Source: Oehlia diaphana | Taxonomy: Eukaryota > Glomeromycota > Glomeromycetes > Glomerales > Glomeraceae | Direction of reading: 5' to 3' | NCBI GenBank assembly: GCA_003833135.1 | Contig: QZLH01000012.1 | Span: forward strand, 15,927 to 79,926 | DNA length: 64,000 bases | Part shown: positions 48,455 to 60,945 of the stretch, piece after piece | Numbering within the stretch: the first letter of the stretch is position 1 | Layout of the letters: every line of letters begins with the position of its first letter | Notes under the pieces: model-generated | The model's database searches: none | What the model saw: the letters and a program-made list of their open reading frames with translations, nothing else | What the model was told of the DNA's origin: nothing | Program-made: the position numbers and the translations under genes

Positions 48455-50619
48455 ATGTCTGAAAGTGCACAACATTCAAGTTCGGAACATAATGACACTG
48501 GCCCTTCAATACGAAGGAAAAAGGCAACGAGAGCTTGTTTTCATTGTCAAAAGGCTCATTTGACTTGTGATGATTGTGAGTATAGTTATAAACAGGCTTG
48601 AGAGCTAAAGAAAAAATTTTCTGATTAATTATTTTTTTAACTTTTTATTAACAAGTTATTTGACTATTTTCCTTAGCTAGACCATGTCAGCGATGCATTA
48701 AAAGAGATTTAGCAAATACATGTACTGATGGAATTCGCAAGAAGGCAAAGTATCTACAGGATTCAAATTATGATGGTGCGCAAATTACCGGTGAAGTTTA
48801 TTAGTTTATTTTTACTGTTTAGTTATTAACTTGATGGATATTTCAACTAAAACATTTGATTCCAAATTTCGTTTGCAATGAACCTGATTCGATCATCATT
48901 CAACAAATCGCAACATTATACAACATATACCTATAACAATAAATGATTGTGGTAGATATGATTTTTAAATTTTTTTTTTTTAAATTGTTAATAATTTGAT
49001 TTCGTTCTAATACTTTTTTTTTAAAAAAAAATTTTTAAAGCGAATTAATCTGATAGTTGGCCCACAACCAAACCAAACAGTATTTATGCATAACGGATTT
49101 CAACCAGGTGCTAGTGAGTATCAATTTCGAAATACTCAAGTATTTCGAAATTTTTCTGAAATTTTAAACATCAATATAGATTATAGAAAGAATTTTTACG
49201 AGTTCAGCATATTTATAAACTTTCGGTTCATTTCGCGCGATTTGTGTTGAGGGTATAACGCGTGAAGATTATTAATATGGACCATCTATAGAAAACTTAA
49301 TCATACAGTTCATAAATTTCTTTTTTATATATTTTATCTTTTATTGTTTCTTTTTCAACAGTTATTTATTCGGTTTGTTCTTTTTAGGTAACCTAGTAGA
49401 CCCTAGTTCAATATTTCCTGGAAGTTATCCTCTCTCGACAGCTAATTACGGCTTTGGTTCTGAAGCAGTTAATCTTGAATATTCTATCCTAAGTAATATG
49501 TTATCAACGGCTTCTTCGGAATCTATAGGTTCACATCCCAGTTTTGCGGATATGGGAATGATTGATCCATTGCAACAACAAACTCCACATTTACATCAAC
49601 AGCATCAACAACAACACCAGCAACAGCGTACAAGTCCTATTGCGGCTACAGCGCCGGCTAATATTAATGGTGGCAGTTCTACAATAGGAACCGGCCATAA
49701 AAGAGAAAGTACTGGAAAAAGAAAATTATATTCAAACACGCCTGAGAATGTTTATGCAAATGTTAAGGAACCTTTTCCTTATAAGGAAGGCTTCCATTAT
49801 CTAGTAAAGTGGGTAAGGGAAAGGTATGTGAATTGAGTGATATTAATTGCAAATATTTGTAGAAAAATTAGCTAATTGCTTTTTTTGTGAAATAGAATGG
49901 ATAAAGAACATATTGAACGCATTGTTAGAGCATTGGCTACTTTCAGGCCATCATTTATTGCACTTATAATGAATCTTACCGAAGAAGATTTAATTTTAGT
50001 GGAAAAATGTTTTCAAAGAACAATATTAGTGTGTAATTTTTATCCTTAATTAGACTGAAAGTTTTGCTTTCTATAATCTTTTCTCATTATAATACATTAT
50101 ATTAGGAATTTGAGAAATTAATAAGCTTTTCTGGTACACCAACGGTGGTTTGGCGTAGAACTGGAGAAATTGCTTTAGTAGGAAAAGAATTTTCTTTGTT
50201 GACTCAATGGTCAAAAGACCAGTTACTTGGAAAAACAACTTATATATATGAGGTATAGCTTTATTAATAATTTTTGATCATTGTATTGTAAGAATTTACT
50301 TTTTAATTATTATAAATAAATTTTATATTATTGGTTAAAGGTAATGGATAAGCAATCAGCAGTAGAATATTGGGAAAAGTTTGCAGCTCATGCATTTGAT
50401 AATTCTAGACAATCAGTTATGACAACTTGCATTTTAAAAAGTGCCACAGATATGCCAGTGCCATGTACCTTTTGTTTCACTATCAAAAGAGATATTTTTG
50501 ATATTCCTTTAGCAATAGTTGGAAATGTAAGTAAAAAAGGTCTTTTGAAATTAATAGAAGAATATTTTATTAACTGTTTTTTTGTAATTTTTATATAGTT
50601 TTTGCCTATCTTGAGTTAA
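48455..50619 (+). CDS. ERT1: Zn(II)2Cys6-PAS transcription factor, ERT1/AcuK type
   Basis: ERT1/AcuK-type factors activate gluconeogenic and respiratory genes. Exon 1 (from ATG 48455) and exon 2 build the zinc cluster across an intron: [14 protein letters not shown], then [16 protein letters not shown] and [11 protein letters not shown], which gives six cysteines in family spacing. Later exons give a Gln-rich linker, the family block [30 protein letters not shown], then a PAS region ([40 protein letters not shown]), and [20 protein letters not shown] with a short FLPILS end. The exon structure from 48778 to about 49080 is unresolved; a piece reading [20 protein letters not shown] at about 49039-49107 is probably coding. 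It diverges from FNIP. The symbol names the family, not a proven ortholog. Confidence 0.85.
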
Positions 50620-52015
50620 TTTGTTATTTGAATTAGTAAATAAAATTGTAAATGAAAATAATTATAATAAAATTATATTTATATATGTATATTTGTTTTG
50701 ATTATATATATATATATATATTTTTTACTATAAGGTTTATTAAAATTATTTACTACTAGTAGTTATTTAATTTAAATAATATTATAATTCTATTTAACCA
50801 GAAATTGTTTTTAATTAAATATTTATATAAACTGTTTTTTAGTATAAATATTATTAATAATACTATTAAATATTAAAATAATAATTTTATATTTTTAAAG
50901 TAATTTCAGATTAAAATTATAGCTGGTAATAATATGTTCAAAATAAATATAATATTTTATATAATTTATTTATTTATATTTTTATATTTTTAAAATAATT
51001 TTATTTAATTATAAAAAGTATTATTTATTAAATTTTTTTTTTAAAAAAATTCTTAATTTTTATAATTAATAAAAATGGATGCCTAGTTTTTTAAAATATA
51101 ACTATATAATTTATAAAATTTCTAAAAAATTCTTATAGTTTTCAAGTAAAGATTTCTTATAATTACTAAGCATTATTTATTTAATATTAAATTTTGATAA
51201 AAAATTAAATATAAGTTATATAATCCATTTTTAATATAAGTAAATTTTTAACTTTCCAGTTATAGTATATAATTTTATCATCTATTATTATATCATTTTT
51301 TTCAAGAAGGTTAACATATAATTATCAGATATGAATTTAAGATTACTTAATACAATAAATTATTTTATAAGCTTTGATTAATATAATACACTTTTTTTTT
51401 TATTACTTTCATATTAAAATTTCTTTTTTTTCTCTTGTACTAGTATATTTATTAATATATTTATTATAATATTTTCTTCAAATCTTATTACAGTATATTC
51501 CTTGAACATAAATTTGATAAGTTAATATGAACCTAATATATTTAAGCTTAAATTATTGATATTACAGAAGATGAAAAAAATAGTAACTTATTATTTCAAG
51601 AAAGACAAACTTTTGAAACTTTAAAAAAGTGAAGGACTTTTTAACTTAATATTGTAAATACTAAATAGAATGGATTTGAATATTAAAAAAAAAAGAGTTA
51701 AATATAATAATATTATTATCTAAAAATACACTTATAAGTAAAATAAAACATTTCAATATCAACCAAAAAAAAAATAAAAATTCTAAAAATATTAAATGGT
51801 ACTTAAATATAATTTATTTAAAATTAATTAATATTATAAGAATTACTGAAGTAATTTATAAATATAATCATCTTTAAGTGAAGTTGTTTAGATTGTTGAA
51901 GTTCTTCTCAGAAAGCTTTATTTTCTTTACATCTTAAATATTAAAGTTCATGGAATCACAATTTTGTTAATTTTTTTTAAAAAAAATAATATAATATATT
52001 AGAATATCTTTGTAT
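50620..52015. other. AT-rich desert, no gene seen
   Basis: Strongly AT-rich, many ATTTAATAT words, no convincing exon, RNA gene or long repeat. Confidence 0.5.
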
Positions 52016-52019
52016 CATA

Positions 52020-52335
52020 GAGTGACCACCCAGACAGGAAATCCCCCCAAGGTATAGTAGTGACCTCAAGGACAGGACTGCGCACATGCCAATGGCCTCA
52101 TAGGGAACGTTAGAAGGATACCATGACCCTTTGTTGAAATGTGCGGCCTAACCGTACACACTAATTCATGATGCAGTCCAACTACACTAATCCCTGTACC
52201 TTCACGCTATTGGTTGTAACGTCTGCAGTAAAATTCTTTTTATTTCCGTGGTCATGGGAATTGAACCTGCGACCTCACCATACTCAGGCTTAATGAGGGT
52301 CTCAGTGACTAACCACTGAGATAGGGTTATTCTAA
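52020..52335 (-). mobile_element. tRNA-derived SINE
   Basis: This 315-bp block is distinctly less AT-rich than the desert around it. On the minus strand it begins with a tRNA-like head: ATAACCCTATCTCAGTGGTT with TAG after it (box A type), and about 50 nt later GGTCGCAGGTTCAATTCC (box B consensus GGTTCRANNCC). The rest (about 230 nt) is non-tRNA body. It cannot fold as a full tRNA gene. Retrotransposition from a pol III transcript is the usual origin. The body has no homology that I recognise, and the tail is not clear. Confidence 0.7.
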
Positions 52336-53097
52336 TTATGAAAACTCAAATTTTATATAAATTGTTAAATAAAAATATCCAAATATTTATATTAATTAAA
52401 AAAATCTATATAATGTAATATAATACAAGTAAAATACCATTTAATCAGCAGTTGAAAAATATTTGGCAATCTAGATTTTTAATATATAAAATAAGGAATA
52501 ATTAAGTAAACTAACTACTATAATTAGAAATTTACTAGTTAAACTGGTAATTATATTTATTAAATTCTATTTATTAATATAATATATTAAAATGATAAGT
52601 CAATATTTAAAATTTGATATTTAATAACTGATTGGAAAAATATTTTTAATTAAATTTTTATCAATTAATTATATAAATTATCAAATTTTTTGACCAATTG
52701 CAAAATTAGCAAAATAAATCAAAATTGTAAAATAGATAGATTAGTTAACTATGATTTATATTAAAAGAATTCTTTTAATGTTAAGCTTAAAAAAATTTAT
52801 ACTTTTGTTTTCTTTTTAAAAAATCACTTTTATTTTTAAATATTAGTTTCTTTAAATCAATAAAGGAAAAAAAATAGATTTTACATTCAAAAAAATTTTA
52901 TCTGTAATGTTAGTAAAAATAAAAAACTGCAAAATTATTTTTTAATATATAAGTTGAATATATTATTATTATAATACTAGTTATTAACTTTAATGATTTT
53001 TAATATCAAATTATAAAAGATGCTAATAAGTTTCATTTATTTCATTTATTTAAAATCATTTTTTTGTTCTTATTTTTATTTTTTATTTTTTAAGGAT
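52336..53097. other. AT-rich desert, no gene seen
   Basis: No structure recognised apart from A/T tracts. Confidence 0.5.
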
Positions 53098-56000
53098 AGG
53101 ACAAAATCCCGCTTACTTCTAATAGAGGTCTCCTTACAAAATTTCAAATTTACTAGTAATTTTACCAACCTTTTTTGTCTCATAATTTTACCTTGTATAT
53201 AGAGTAACATTTTAAAATTATATTAAATTTTACCTTAAATTATTAGTGACCTTAAAATTTTTATATGATATTTTAAAAGTATTTATAAATGTTAAAAATA
53301 AGTTATTAATCAATTAGATTTATTACTAATGTAAAAAAATTAGTGCAATTATTTGTAAATACATTGCAATTTTTGAAAGATGGTATCTTTTTGAAAAAAG
53401 TGAAATATATTACATGCTTCGCCAGATATTGTTAACATATCAGATATCTCATTTGCAATATAATCTAATTAGCCTAAATGATATACTATTTCTTTATAAG
53501 AGATATGTGTAAATAAATACCCCCAATATGTGACTGCTGAGTAAACATTCCTTCAGATAAGTGTATATATAAATGAATTGATATATACGAAAGATTATCA
53601 ATAGAATCTACTCCTACATTAATATGAGCGTAACGTTTTCCAATTTTTTGATATTTAGCTATTACTTTGCCAAGACATAACTTATTATCAGAAAGGATAA
53701 TAATAAAATTTCAATCTTCTAAAGGGTAATTCTCTGTTACATTTGCTAATTCTATTTCATAAACTATTAACAAAATAAATAATATTTATCAATATTAAAT
53801 TATATAATATAAATGCAAATAATTGTAAAATACCTGACATATTTTTTGGAATTCTAATATCTGATGCTCTTTTTCTCATATCCCATCTGTTAAATCAAGG
53901 TTTATTTACTGCAAATTCATCACTTTCTTGTAAAGCTCGGACAAGATCATTAGCAGCATTTCTTTCAATTATTTCACATGAATTTTCACTCATATTAATG
54001 CTCTTATTTCTAAGTCCACATATCCTTTCTATCTATGAAAATGCATTGTGAGACTGTATAATCTTAATTGCACTTAAAACTATAAAATTTCCATTTGCAT
54101 CAAATAAAGTATCCTCTGGCTCCTGTAAATTATCATTATTTATATTATTAGGAGAAGAATGATTATTTGATAATATATATTGAATTTCCTTCACTGTCAT
54201 TTGATTTGATGTTTCGCTATGAGAAATTTCATCATTTTCTTCATCGGAATCATCATAATCTCCATCATCAATATTATTATCATCATCATCGGTATTTTCT
54301 AAACCTTCGATACTTCTATTTTGAGCAATTTTTGCTGATTGAGAAACTTCAAGTGCCGCTCTTTGAATCATTAAATCTTCATTAATATTATCTTCATTAT
54401 TTCATTTTTCTTCATCATCATCTATTGACATTAATTCTTTATCTTCATCACCATCCACCAAATTATTATTATCTACAAAAACAATAGGCGCTAATTCTAA
54501 TTCGTTAGATACCAAATCAACCATTTTCGCAAAATTAAATGCATTTTGATGAGCAATCCGAACAGCATTATAAATTTCAGAATTAGAAGGCCACTTTCGT
54601 AATATTTCCAAAATTTCTGAATCGATACTATGTGTATCAATATCAATTGTATATCCTATTTGATTAACTATATTAATTAATTTTAATATATTGAATATAA
54701 AAAAAAAATTAACAATTACTTACCAGATGCTAATAATTTATTTTTATCAATCTTGAATTCTCCATTTCTAATTATTTTATCACGGTACATTACTCTTTGC
54801 AATACTTTAAAAAATTCGTAAGCTGTAAAGTCTGGCACAAGCTATCTTGCAATTCCAAATACAAGTTCCAGTGCTTCCGTGCTGTGCTTCTAGGGTAATA
54901 ATGGATAATCAGAATAATAATCTCTATGTGCAATAATAAGTAGAACTAGAGATTCTGCTAAACTAGTAAAAATATTGTAGCTTTGCAATGAAATAAAGCT
55001 TCGCATATAGGAATACCACTTTGCCGAAACCTCTAAATGTGCTTTATTGATATAAGTTTTCCAATATTGTAAAAAAAAATACGCTCACATCACCATAATA
55101 ATTCTAGTTTTATGATTAATTTGACGATTCAAATAGGTATCAAACAGTTCACCTATTAGAAAAGCTTAAAAATGATTAGAAACACTTAAATTAATTGATA
55201 AATGTATTTCAAAAAAAAAAGAAAAAAAATAGGACTACATGCCTAATATGAATATATAAACGAAAAAGCCAGCTTTTTCTAGCATCAAAACACCATCTTT
55301 TTAACACATTAATATTAAATCTGAATGAAATATCCAATATGCGGCAGCGTCATCCTGTTTATCAATATTACGTACATCTCTGACACAAATAGACGAATTA
55401 GGCATTTGAGCCAATTCAAGTAATTGATCATAACGAATAGTATCGTTTTCAAATGTAAGCAATTTTGAACCATAATGTATTTAGTTCCTAGCTGTCTTTT
55501 TGGTATGCTTTGGACATTGCATACAGATGATAGGCCGATTATTATAAATCAGAACATAAAAGTTTACCCCATAAAACGAATCTTCAAACTCTAAATATTT
55601 TCAATACTTTCGTTATTCATTATTTTCTCTTGTGCTTTCATTTCATTGCTCCATTAGCACTAATACTTAGCAGATTTATTCCCGCACGAGCTGTCATATC
55701 TATTATATCAAGTAAGAGTTGACTAATTTCGTCAGCTTTTGTGTTCCCTTTTGTTAGAATTGCTGCAATAATTACTGGTGGGATTTTGCTTATTGGAATC
55801 TAAATGATTAATATTAAATATTACTATGTTAGCTTGTCAATATTAAAATTAATATTTTGTATTTAAATTACCTTAAGGATAAATCCTTTAATTTGATTAG
55901 CTACAGCATTATTTTTTCGAATTAATTTCATTGTAACATGTATATCTTCGTATGTAGAAACTTTAGTTTGATCGGAAGACAATACTGAATTACTGATCCC

Positions 56001-57597
56001 ATTATTGTTCCAAATTCTTGAGAATACACCACTTTGGGTCAGAGCTTGGTACAATCAGTTATCAAAATCACTGGCCCCTTCCAATGGTAATCATTAGCAA
56101 TCTTTGCGAATTGCACAATATTTCAATATTTTCAAATGATAAGTCCAGACTGGTAAATATGTCTTGATCTCTAGCTCGTTGACATCTAATTAAATTCAAT
56201 ATTAATTAAAGCTACCAGCTAATTTAATTAGTCAATCCATTTTTATCTGATATGCTGTAAACTCATACCACCAAAGGCATTTTTAAATATTGAATAAATT
56301 CTTGAATTTTCAGACAACAAACTAAAAAAATGTAATAATGTTCTGAATATCTAAGTCCATTTTTTTTTTATCACGTTCTTCCAAATTTTTGATTTTAATC
56401 ATTAAATTAACTAATTCAGTAAAGGTCTTATTTGAATTAAATGCACCTTTTTAACTTAATTCGGCTAATTCAAGCCATATTTTTGCTTCTTAACTATCAA
56501 CACTGGAACAATAATATAACTTTTTCAAATTAACATTTTGGAGTGTTTTAGTAAACTTATAATGATTAGGTATATATTTTGCCGTAGAATCATTATGATG
56601 CCTCTAATATCAATGTTATGGTTAAAATAATTGATAATTTAGGATCAAATATTTACCTCTTTTAAAACATGCATTATCACATATAGCTTAGCAATTTATA
56701 CAAATACCATTTGGATGCTGTATTTTTCGCTCACAATTCATGCTAAATATTGCTTTAAGATCCTTATCAATACGCCATTTAAAGGTTAATAATAACTCAT
56801 GTCGCCAAATAATTTTCTCTTCTGGTGTTAATTTATTTCTTGAAAACCCTTTACGCTCTGAAAACATATTTGAAAATAAATTATATGCAACTATATCCCT
56901 TTTTCCTCCTCCATATTGCGTTGGTATAAGTAAAATATAATCCAGATATTTATCATCACTAAGGCCTTGACATGATATAGGTGATATTTGAAGAGGTGTA
57001 TTTTCGTCAATTTCTAAAGGGCGTTTTACAAAATTCAAAATACTAAATTGTCCCTTATTTGTACCATTCTGAAATAAACACCCACTGCCAGAAGCATGAG
57101 TTTCTAAATTCTTTATATAATATATTTTATCTAATTTTACTTGCTTACCACATTTACATTGAACAGTTTTAGAGTCTATAATTTTAAAAAAGTTTTTGTG
57201 TGCTTTTAGTTGGTTATATTATAACCATTCTTCATTACTTTTATATACATTAAATATGATTTATATCGTATTTTATGATGTATTTTATATCGTGTTTTAT
57301 GTCGTGTTAAATAAAAACTTAAAAGATAAAAAATATATATACACTATTTATATATATATCTAATGCATAGGATGTTATACAATTTTACCTTGTGAAACTA
57401 GAAACCTAGAAAACTTTGTATGTAAATTTACCTTACACGTTTGGTAACCTATTCTAACTTTACCTTATAATATCAGAAACCTTTTTTTAATTTATATATG
57501 ATTTTATCCTATACTATTAAGAGACATATATTAATAAATTATTATAAATTTTACCTTATATTTTTGGACACCTCTATTAGAAGTAAGCGGGGTCCTG
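53098..57597 (-). mobile_element. 4.5-kb TIR DNA transposon relic
   Basis: The left end reads AGGACAAAATCCCGCTTACT then TCTAATAGAGGTCTCC. The reverse complement of the right end reads CAGGACCCCGCTTACTTCTA then ATAGAGGTGTCC. Both sides carry subterminal TTTTACCTTRTA-type motifs (five near the right end, several near the left). Inside is a decayed minus-strand ORF (see 53860-57230). A third copy of the terminus lies at 17568. The superfamily is not clear. A target duplication could not be defined, because another element abuts the right end. Confidence 0.75.
53860..57230 (-). pseudogene. Decayed transposon ORF with an N-terminal zinc-finger-like motif
   Basis: Reading leftward from about 57230: NQLKAHKNFFKIIDSKTVQC, KCGKQVKLDKIYYIKNLETH, ASGSGC, then FVKRPLEIDENTPLQISPIS, CQGLSDDKYLDYILLIPTQY, GGGKRDIVAYNLFSNMF, LTPEEKIIWRHELLLTFKWR and ERKIQHPNGICINC. 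A CxC...HxxxxxC pattern near the start suggests a zinc-binding motif. After many stops and frame shifts, patches at 56054-55863 and 54611-54033 are an acidic Asp/Asn region with MTVKEIQYILSNNHSS, and at about 53880 RKRASDIRIPKNMSG. No catalytic motif of a known transposase is evident. This is a once-coding multicopy element protein, now dead. Confidence 0.65.
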
Positions 57598-57601
57598 ATA
57601 G

Positions 57602-58172
57602 GACCCTATAAAAAAATTTTTACTTAAAATATATTTAAAATATATTTAATTTTCTTTAAAATATACTTAATTTTCTTATTTATACTTAAAATATACTAAA
57701 AATTGAATTTTCGTAAAATTTGAATTAAATTGTATTTGATTTAGTAACAGTATAATTAATTTTATTTTGGATTTATATAAATTACATATAATACTAATTA
57801 TTTTTATTCTATATTTATTCTTATCTATATTTTGATGATTGCATTCTACTGGGTGAATATAGCTTATAATAATTTATTTGTATGGTATATAAACTACATA
57901 TCAATAAAGTATATATAAATCATTAAATAAAAAAAAAACAAAAAAGAATTAAATTGTATTTAATATATACTTAAAATATATTTAATTTACACTTAAATTT
58001 TACCCATTTCAGTATATTTTAAGGATATTTAAAATAAAAATATTTTTAAGTATATTATTATATACTTAAACTATACTTAAATAATATTTAATTTTTGCCT
58101 ATTTTAGTATATTCTAAGTATAAAATAAATTTTAAGTTTATTTTAAATATATTTTGGCAAAAATATTTTTAT
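57602..58172. mobile_element. MITE-like element with ACCCTATAAAAA termini, about 570 bp
   Basis: The left end reads ACCCTATAAAAAAATTTTTA then CTTAAAATATATTTAA. The reverse complement of the right end reads ACCCTATAAAAATATTTTTG then CCAAAATATATTTAAAAT. The interior repeats TTAAAATATAYTTAATTTT many times. It lies directly beside the right end of the 4.5-kb transposon. No clear target duplication. Confidence 0.65.
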
Positions 58173-59029
58173 AGGGTGATCATTTTCAATATAAATTATA
58201 TGGCAAATTTTTTTGTGTAATTATAATAATAATAAATAAAATTTATATAATTTTTGCAAAAATTATAAACATGTTGTTACTAACATTTGCCACCTGTCAA
58301 TAATATAAGGTATCTAATTCTAATAAATATCCTTAACAAATCATTAATATATTCTTACTTGGTTTAGATTTTATATATTTATATACTTAATTTTCAAACT
58401 GCAATAATTTTCGCTATAAAAATTTATCTTTATTTTCACTCATAAATTACAATAATTCTCATTATGAAAGTTTATATTTATTTCTCCTTATAATTTATAA
58501 TTAACAAAGTAAATATTACAAAAGTTTAAAGTAAACCATATTACCTCTTATTAATATAATACTTTATTAATTAATTATTTTAAATTCAACTAAACTGAAC
58601 TGTGAAATTCATTTTAAATTCCACCTATATTTATATTTTTTAGGACTCCAAATATCTAATATAAAGGTCATAATGGACTTTTGATTAAAAACACCCTTTT
58701 TGTTAAAACTCAAAAAATCGTATTTTGTAAATATCTTAGCATTTAGTAATTCAATTTTTATGAACTTTTTTTTTATTTCATAGCTCTCATTTAGCTCTAC
58801 AATTTAAAAAATAATTCATCAAAATTGGACTATTAAATGCCAAAATATTTACAAAAAATGATTTTTTGAGCCTAAAAAATGGGCTAATTTGCCAAAAGTG
58901 TGATTTATAATCTGTTTTAGAGATATCTGAAGTCCTTATTTTTCTAATTAAGTTATTCTTCAAAACCCAGTTTTTTTATAAAAATTTACATTTTATGAAA
59001 CTACTTTAAAGATAACCTTTAAAGAAAAT
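58173..59029. other. AT-rich desert, no gene seen
   Basis: No coding exon. Near 58700-58900 the words AAAATCGTATTTTGTAAAT and AAAAATGATTTTTTGAGCCT form a weak inverted arrangement (about 58720 and 58855). Confidence 0.45.
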
Positions 59030-60100
59030 AATCTTTTGAATATTATATTATAAAGAAATATTCTATTGTAAAAAAATAATCTTTTCAAGAAATAATTTTA
59101 CAAACTATTATAAAGAAAATATTCTATTTGTTACTAAATAAATCTATCTTTTATGACTCATAATTGTTCTTTCTGATCATTCCTATTGATGAACCTGATA
59201 AACTGGTTATTATATTGAATCTTTATCGATTATTTAATAATTTAACATTTTAATATTCTTTTATTTTAATTTTTCAATCTATTATTCTTTCAATCTATTA
59301 TTCTTTCAATCTATTATTTCATCTTTAATCTGTTATTCTTTTATCTTCAATCTATAAATAGATATTATATTATAGATATTACATTATACCATATGAATTA
59401 TTATTACATTATGTCATGTGATTTATCATGTGTCCTATTTGATATATTATTTAATGACCCTAGCATCACCATGCAAAAAATGGTAGCCAGATTTGTTGCC
59501 AGATTATATATAATCTGTACACATAATCTGGATAATTTAATTGTAGATATCAAGATAATTGAGTAATATAGAGAAATGATATGTCAAATAGGCAAGAATA
59601 AATGGATGCTTTGCAGTAGAAAGGGACGAAACTACTAAAAAAAATCAAAATGAGTTAATATAAAATCTGAACAAATTACAGCATTTAGAATATTTTTGGC
59701 ATATAAAAGAAAATTTAAATTTTTTTAGTAGTTTCGTCCCTTTCTACTGCAAAACGCCCAAATGATTAACCAAAGAAATTACGTGACATGGATAAATGAT
59801 TAGCTAGAAAGATAAAACATGTGGGAAGTGGAATGATCTGCATGATGTAATATTTACTGGATGAGTAATGAAAATCAAATGGATTAATTTAGAAGTCGAT
59901 CATTTTCAAGATAGAAACTGGTTTGTTATATTTAACAATAGGGATGAATTCTGATATAATAACTGGTTTATCAAGTTCATCAATAGGAATAATCAAAAGA
60001 AACAATTATGAGTCATTTATTTTTCATAAGATTATTTTTGAAAGATTATTTTCTTTACGATAGAATAATTCTTTATAATATAATATGTAATACTTGAACA
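59030..60100. repeat. Large nested inverted-repeat structure, about 1.07 kb
   Basis: The outer arms are about 59030-59240 and 59915-60100. They share ATTATATTATAAAGAA, AATAATCTTTTCAAG, TGACTCATAATTGTT and ATTCCTATTGATGAAC, with the right arm read in reverse complement. A second pair (CCTATTTGATATATTATTT at about 59437 and CCTATTTGACATATCATT in reverse at about 59592) is nested inside, and a third, very sharp pair lies at 59610-59753. A TTCAATCTATTATTCTT 16-bp tandem lies at about 59273-59350. I read it as a foldback element with later insertions. No ORF is supported. Confidence 0.65.
59610..59753. mobile_element. Short MITE with perfect 34-bp termini
   Basis: The left end TTTGCAGTAGAAAGGGACGA then AACTACTAAAAAAA equals the reverse complement of the right end exactly. 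It encloses about 76 bp. The perfect match says it is recent or under conversion. No target duplication could be fixed. Confidence 0.8.
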
Positions 60101-60247
60101 AAATGAATAATAGAGAAGAAAGAAAAAAATAAAATAGCATATGAAAATAGCATATAAAATAGCATATACAATAGAAATAAGATTTGTAATATAAATAGAA
60201 ATAAAATTCAAGGTGAATTCTATAGTTAGTCAATTCTGAACTCAATA

Positions 60248-60447
60248 ATTTAATAAAGTATTATATTAATAAAAAGTAATATGGTTCGCCCTAAATTTTT
60301 ATAAATATTTATTTATTATTTTATTAATTGTAAATTATGAGAAGAACTAAATATAAACTTTCGTAATAAAAATCATTATAATTTATGGATGAAATAAAGA
60401 TGAATTTCTATAGCGAGAGTTATCGCAATTTAAAAGTTAATTATTAA
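60248..60447. other. AT-rich spacer, no feature seen
   Basis: 200 bp without recognisable structure, between the foldback region and the next element. Confidence 0.4.
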
Positions 60448-60944
60448 TAGTGTTCCGAAAAAAATCTGATCTGATTCATATCCACAGATCTGATCTGAAA
60501 CAGATCAGATCAGATCAGCTTTTTTATAATTCGTAATCTGATCTGAATCAAAAAAATTTGATCTGTTTCAAATCGAATCAAATCGGATCAGTTATTCATT
60601 CAAATCGGATCAGATTGAATCAGATTTGAACGGATTTGGATTGGATTCAGATCAGATCTGAATCTTAGAAAATAAAAAACATTTTGCGTAATATTTTTTA
60701 TTAAGACAATTATAAACTGTTTTGCAACAGCATTTTTTTAATATCTGATTCAAATCATATTTAGATCAGATCAGTTTTATTCAAATTGGATTCAGACTAA
60801 ATCAAATCAAGTTTATTTTGGATTCAGATCCAATTATTTTTGATCTGAATTCAAATCAGATCAAATTCAATTTTTTTTGATTTGAATTCGGATTGAATCA
60901 GATTCATCTCAAATCTGATCTGATTTGATCTGTTCAGAACACTA
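60448..60944. mobile_element. TIR element filled with GATCTGAT-type simple repeat, 497 bp
   Basis: The left terminus is TAGTGTTCCGAAAAAAATCT then GATCTGATTC. The right one, in reverse complement, is TAGTGTTCTGAACAGATCAA then ATCAGATCAGATT. The interior is almost entirely GATCTGATC/AATCAGATC-type repeat. The TAGTG terminus recalls the element at 23783-25223; I could not find an 8-bp duplication here. Confidence 0.65.
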
Positions 60945-60945
60945 A

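Noticed and set aside
52256..52323. Functional tRNA gene
   Set aside because: Box A and B are present, but no acceptor stem or anticodon arm pairs properly and a non-tRNA body follows; a SINE explains it better.
60024..60245. 73-codon Tyr/Phe-rich minus-strand ORF
   Set aside because: Low-complexity translation of A/T repeats; no family features and it crosses an inverted-repeat arm.
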